A stretch of DNA of 33,570 bases from Psittacicella hinzii. Its GTDB lineage: Bacteria > Pseudomonadota > Gammaproteobacteria > Enterobacterales > Psittacicellaceae. Below the pieces are notes generated by a model. That model had not been told where the DNA came from. It ran no database searches and saw nothing but the letters and a program-made list of their open reading frames with translations. Shown here piece after piece: positions 31,137 to 33,570 of this stretch. How positions within the stretch are numbered: the first letter of the stretch is position 1; every line of letters starts with the position of its first letter. Both the position numbers and the translations under genes were made by a program. The stretch lies in assembly GCF_003585885.1 (NCBI RefSeq), contig NZ_NRHC01000019.1, positions 1 to 33,570 of the forward strand, written 5' to 3'.

Positions 31137-31940
31137 TTATTTAGTAGCTGGAGCTGTAGAAGCTTGAGGTTTAGCGTCTAAAACTTCAATTTCAAATTGT
31201 AATGTTGAACGAGGAGGGATAGCTTGGTTACCACGCTCACCGTATGCTAATGCAGGTGGAATTAATACTACAATTTTACCACCAACATTTAATTTAGTGA
31301 TAGCTTCTGAGAAACCTGGAATTACACCATTTAGAGGGAATTCAACGCCTTCTTGGTTTTGGTCAAATACACGACCATCTACGAATGAACCTTTGTACTT
31401 AACTTTTACAGTATCAGTTGCTCTAATTTGTGCACCTTTACCTTGTTCTTCAATAATGTAAGCAATACCAGATTCATCTTTAACAGCGTTAGGGTTATCG
31501 CTTAGGAATTTTTCCATAGCTTCTTCACCAGCTTTACCGTTAGCTTCTGCTTGTACTGCTAAAGCTTCTAACATTACTTTTTGTGCACGTGCATTTAAGT
31601 AAGTATTTAAAGCTTGACCTTGTTCGTCAGTTAAAGTTGTAGCTTTACCGTTTACGAAGTTGTTAACACCTTCAGCAAATGCTTTTAGTTCATCATCGTT
31701 TAAGTTTAATTGAGTTTTTAAATCACTTAAAACTAAGATAGCTAATTCAGAAACGTTTTTTAAATCTTCTGTCGTACTCACGTTTGTACTCCCTTGATTA
31801 TACGGTTGAGCAACATCTTGTTTTGTAGATGTTGATGTTGTCGCAGACTCTTTGTTACACGCTGTTAGTGCTCCAAGAGATAAAATAGTAGCAGCTAATA
31901 AAGTTAAAGCTGTTTTTGATTTGCCTGCAAAGAATTTCAT
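31137..31940 (-). CDS. fkpA: FKBP-type peptidyl-prolyl isomerase FkpA, predicted lipoprotein
   Basis: Envelope prolyl isomerase and chaperone. 267 residues. The signal peptide MKFFAGKSKTALTLLAATIL ends in a lipobox LTA-C (Cys about 28), followed by a Thr/Ser-rich linker, so it is likely membrane-anchored, whereas E. coli FkpA is soluble in the periplasm. A helical dimerization region (about 60-160) precedes the FKBP domain (about 170-255) with VKYKGSFVDGRVFDQ, FPLNGVIPGFSEAI and IPPALAYGERG ... IPPRSTLQFEIEVLD. ATG 31940 has AGG about 9 bases upstream. The gene is divergent from slyX, the arrangement in E. coli, which supports the name. Confidence 0.94.
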   Translation of the reverse strand: MKFFAGKSKTALTLLAATILSLGALTACNKESATTSTSTKQDVAQPYNQGSTNVSTTEDLKNVSELAILVLSDLKTQLNLNDDELKAFAEGVNNFVNGKATTLTDEQGQALNTYLNARAQKVMLEALAVQAEANGKAGEEAMEKFLSDNPNAVKDESGIAYIIEEQGKGAQIRATDTVKVKYKGSFVDGRVFDQNQEGVEFPLNGVIPGFSEAITKLNVGGKIVVLIPPALAYGERGNQAIPPRSTLQFEIEVLDAKPQASTAPATK

Positions 31941-31983
31941 ATAATACCTAAAATTGTGACAATGATAAATAATTTACAATCAT

Positions 31984-32012
31984 AATATACTGCTTTAACT
32001 TAGATTTTTCAA
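31984..32012 (-). promoter_or_regulatory. Predicted sigma70 promoter of fkpA
   Basis: Minus strand TTGAAA (32007-32012), exactly 17 bp, TATATT (31984-31989). It gives a leader of about 37 nt. Confidence 0.65.
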
Positions 32013-32093
32013 GTTTAGATATTTGTAGTATTATGAAAGTATAAAATTTTATTATCTTTTTTAGAAATATATTATATCAAAACACACAAGAAT

Positions 32094-32348
32094 ATGACGA
32101 ATAAAAACGATTTAACTGCTCTAATTGAAGAAAATAACTATTTAAGTGATAGAGTTTTTCAATTAGAATGTATGCTAGGACAACAAGATATTGAAATAAG
32201 TAAGCTCGAGGGGTCGTATATAGATTTACAAAATCGTGTGCAAAATTTGGAGCGTAGCTTAAAAGTGTTATCTGATTATATCAAGGCGAACCAAAATCAA
32301 ACCCAAATCGCTTCTGAAGCAGAAGAAACACCGCCACCTCATTATTAA
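32094..32348 (+). CDS. slyX: SlyX family coiled-coil protein
   Basis: 84-residue protein of unknown function. Nearly the whole length (residues 5-65) is a heptad-type coiled coil, and it ends with the SlyX signature PPPHY. Length and C-terminus match E. coli SlyX (72 residues). It is divergent from fkpA, the conserved fkpA/slyX neighbourhood. ATG 32094 has only an ACAAGAA stretch upstream, a weak ribosome binding site. Confidence 0.93.
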   Translation: MTNKNDLTALIEENNYLSDRVFQLECMLGQQDIEISKLEGSYIDLQNRVQNLERSLKVLSDYIKANQNQTQIASEAEETPPPHY

Positions 32349-32352
32349 TTTG

Positions 32353-32384
32353 TAAAAAAAGAGCTTCTCAAGGGAAGCTCTTTA
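32353..32384 (-). terminator. Terminator between convergent slyX and oxyR
   Basis: 10-bp stem AAAGAGCTTC/GAAGCTCTTT (32358-32367 with 32374-32383), loop TCAAGG. The minus-strand tail is a run of seven T, so it best serves oxyR; the slyX side has only TTTAAT. Confidence 0.88.
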
Positions 32385-32403
32385 ATATGCAGAAGAAAAA
32401 ATA

Positions 32404-33390
32404 TTAATATTTTTTATAGGGTTTGTATATTTTAGAATCGAGACGTAATTTTTTATACTCTTTTTCGTATAACTTAATTAGCTCTTGAGAAATCTTCGCT
32501 AAAAACTTAGAGTTTTGACTTTCAGGGTCATAAACCATTGAGATTTCACGTTTAGGATGATTTACAATTCTATTCACCTTTGCTCTGGCAGGGGTAGGTG
32601 AAAATAAACTTACAGCAGGAACAACACTTATTCCCATATTATGATGTACGATCATCTTTAAGGTATCAATAGTAGAAGCGTTATAACGTATGTCTGTAAG
32701 GTTATCAATACCTAAGTTAGGATTAGGTGATGTATTGCAAATATCTATAACTTGATCTCTTAGACAGTTGCTATCCTGAAGTAAGAAGATTTTACTATCT
32801 TTAATATCTTGGAGATTAATATCTTCTAAACTTAAATTTGGATTGTCCCTGTTGATTAAAGCTACTAACTCATCATCACCAATGTAAACAGTATTCATAT
32901 CTTCTACAAGAGGATGGTTAGCAACTAAAGCAAAATCTAAGCTATTGTATTTTAACTCTTCACGAATTCGATTTGTAGTTAATTCTACTAAGGTGAAAGT
33001 ATAATCTGAAAACTTATCTCTTAATTTATCGAGAATTGTATGTTCAAAGAATGGAGCAAAAGTAGGGATTACTCCAATAACAAATTCACCTTTTCCACCG
33101 TTAATTCTTTTTTGCTCATTAAAAGCCATATCAGATAGAAGTTTAAACTCATCTGAAATTTTTTCAAATTGTTCAATAATAGGCTTTGAGCTTGGAGTGA
33201 AAGTAATACTTCTTGAGTTTCTCTTAATAAGTTGTAAATTTAAAACCCTTTCAACTTTAGCAATTTGTCCACTAATGGTTGCTTGAGTTACATCGCATAC
33301 TTCAGCTGCTTTTCTAAAGCTTTTCATACGATAAACAGCTAATAAGTATTTAATGTCTTTGAGTTGAATAGTTGAAAGATCTAAACTCAT
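32404..33390 (-). CDS. oxyR: LysR-family hydrogen peroxide regulator OxyR
   Basis: LysR-type regulator, 328 residues: N-terminal winged helix (about 9-68; FRKAAEVCDVTQATISGQIAKVERVL) and a periplasmic-binding-like sensor domain. The peroxide-sensing cysteines of OxyR are conserved with their spacing: C209 in DSNCLRDQ and C218 in IDIC, equivalent to E. coli C199 and C208. GVIPTFAPF, NMGISVVPAV and MVYDP also match OxyR. It carries about 20 extra residues at the C-terminus, Lys- and Tyr-rich. ATG 33390 has no clear Shine-Dalgarno. No catalase or peroxiredoxin gene is seen beside it in this window. It probably represses its own transcription through the upstream dyad, which is inferred. Confidence 0.9.
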   Translation of the reverse strand: MSLDLSTIQLKDIKYLLAVYRMKSFRKAAEVCDVTQATISGQIAKVERVLNLQLIKRNSRSITFTPSSKPIIEQFEKISDEFKLLSDMAFNEQKRINGGKGEFVIGVIPTFAPFFEHTILDKLRDKFSDYTFTLVELTTNRIREELKYNSLDFALVANHPLVEDMNTVYIGDDELVALINRDNPNLSLEDINLQDIKDSKIFLLQDSNCLRDQVIDICNTSPNPNLGIDNLTDIRYNASTIDTLKMIVHHNMGISVVPAVSLFSPTPARAKVNRIVNHPKREISMVYDPESQNSKFLAKISQELIKLYEKEYKKLRLDSKIYKPYKKY

Positions 33391-33411
33391 ATATTTTGTA
33401 AATGTCGAAAA

Positions 33412-33447
33412 ATTATAGCCAGTCTTAGAGTAGTAAATGGCTATAAT
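33412..33447. promoter_or_regulatory. Dyad with back-to-back TATAAT boxes upstream of oxyR
   Basis: TTATAGCCA (33413-33421) and TGGCTATAA (33438-33446) are perfect inverted repeats 16 bp apart. Each arm contains a TATAAT on the outward-reading strand: minus strand at 33412-33417 for oxyR and plus strand at 33442-33447 for a possible gene beyond the right edge. No good -35 is seen for either. Confidence 0.5.
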
Positions 33448-33477
33448 AAATTAAATATTTAAAATTAAAATTATTAA

Positions 33478-33520
33478 TAATAGAAACCAATTTATAAAAT
33501 TATTAGCTTTGTTTCTATTA
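33478..33520. repeat. 10-bp inverted repeat near the right edge
   Basis: TAATAGAAAC (33478-33487) and GTTTCTATTA (33511-33520) are perfect inverted repeats with a 23-base centre. The remaining sequence to 33570 is AT-rich with no visible gene. Confidence 0.4.
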
Positions 33521-33570
33521 TATCTCAAATTATGTAGCTTAATAAAGGTTTTTATTTAAATAAAGCACTC

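Noticed and set aside
1..33570. Defence system, prophage or CRISPR array
   Set aside because: All genes belong to conserved core families in familiar order; no phage, restriction, toxin-antitoxin or repeat-spacer pattern is seen.

Overview
The window is 33.6 kb of AT-rich (roughly one-third G+C) chromosomal DNA from a gammaproteobacterium. The evidence for this is the gene content and order: an isc cluster next to trmJ, coaE-yacG, aroA-cmk-rpsA-ihfB, divergent fkpA/slyX, an exact MetJ operator upstream of metNI, and an OxyR with the Cys-X8-Cys redox pair. The low G+C content and the families seen resemble Pasteurellales-like host-associated lineages (for example Psittacicella-type bacteria), but I cannot fix the genus. 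Almost everything is core housekeeping. I see no insertion sequence, prophage, CRISPR array, rRNA or tRNA.

Layout. 1-2.7 kb (minus strand): a brnQ cut by the left edge, erpA, and a membrane-anchored protein with a GDPD-like fold but no catalytic residues. 2.8-5.4 kb (plus): nadK-recN. 5.5-6.3 kb (minus): a YadH-like ABC-2 permease without its ATPase. 6.5-7.4 kb (plus): coaE-yacG. 7.5-8.2 kb (minus): trmJ. 8.7-14.8 kb (plus): the iron-sulfur block iscR / iscS-iscU / iscA-hscB-hscA-fdx. It is broken up by a terminator and 620 bp after iscR, and by two back-to-back hairpins between iscU and iscA. iscX does not follow fdx. 14.9-16.1 kb: rluC with a long basic N-terminal extension. 16.1-17.0 kb: an 894-bp leader region before rne. 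17.0-20.9 kb: a very large RNase E with a helical C-terminal domain. 21.0-25.1 kb: aroA-cmk, then rpsA-ihfB, where the ihfB product is divergent. 25.2-29.4 kb: a methionine uptake locus, metN-metI plus two tandem metQ genes with no lipobox, with MetJ-type boxes inside two separate promoters. 29.5-31.0 kb: putP. 31.1-32.3 kb: divergent fkpA and slyX. 32.4-33.4 kb (minus): oxyR.

How the genes work together. IscS, IscU, IscA, HscBA, Fdx and the separate ErpA build and deliver Fe-S clusters, and IscR senses them. BrnQ, MetNIQ and PutP bring in branched-chain amino acids, methionine and proline, which suggests an amino-acid-scavenging lifestyle. RNase E, RluC, TrmJ and ribosomal protein S1 act on RNA processing and translation.

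I do not see a clear new multi-gene system. The parts most worth a second look are regulatory and architectural: the segmented isc locus with its 20-bp inverted repeat, the rne leader and the novel RNase E tail, the GDPD-like pseudoenzyme, the IHF-like protein without the intercalating proline motif, and the paired MetJ-box promoters. Several gene starts were moved from upstream TTG/GTG codons to internal starts using ribosome binding sites, promoters or family length. Each such choice is stated in the entry.
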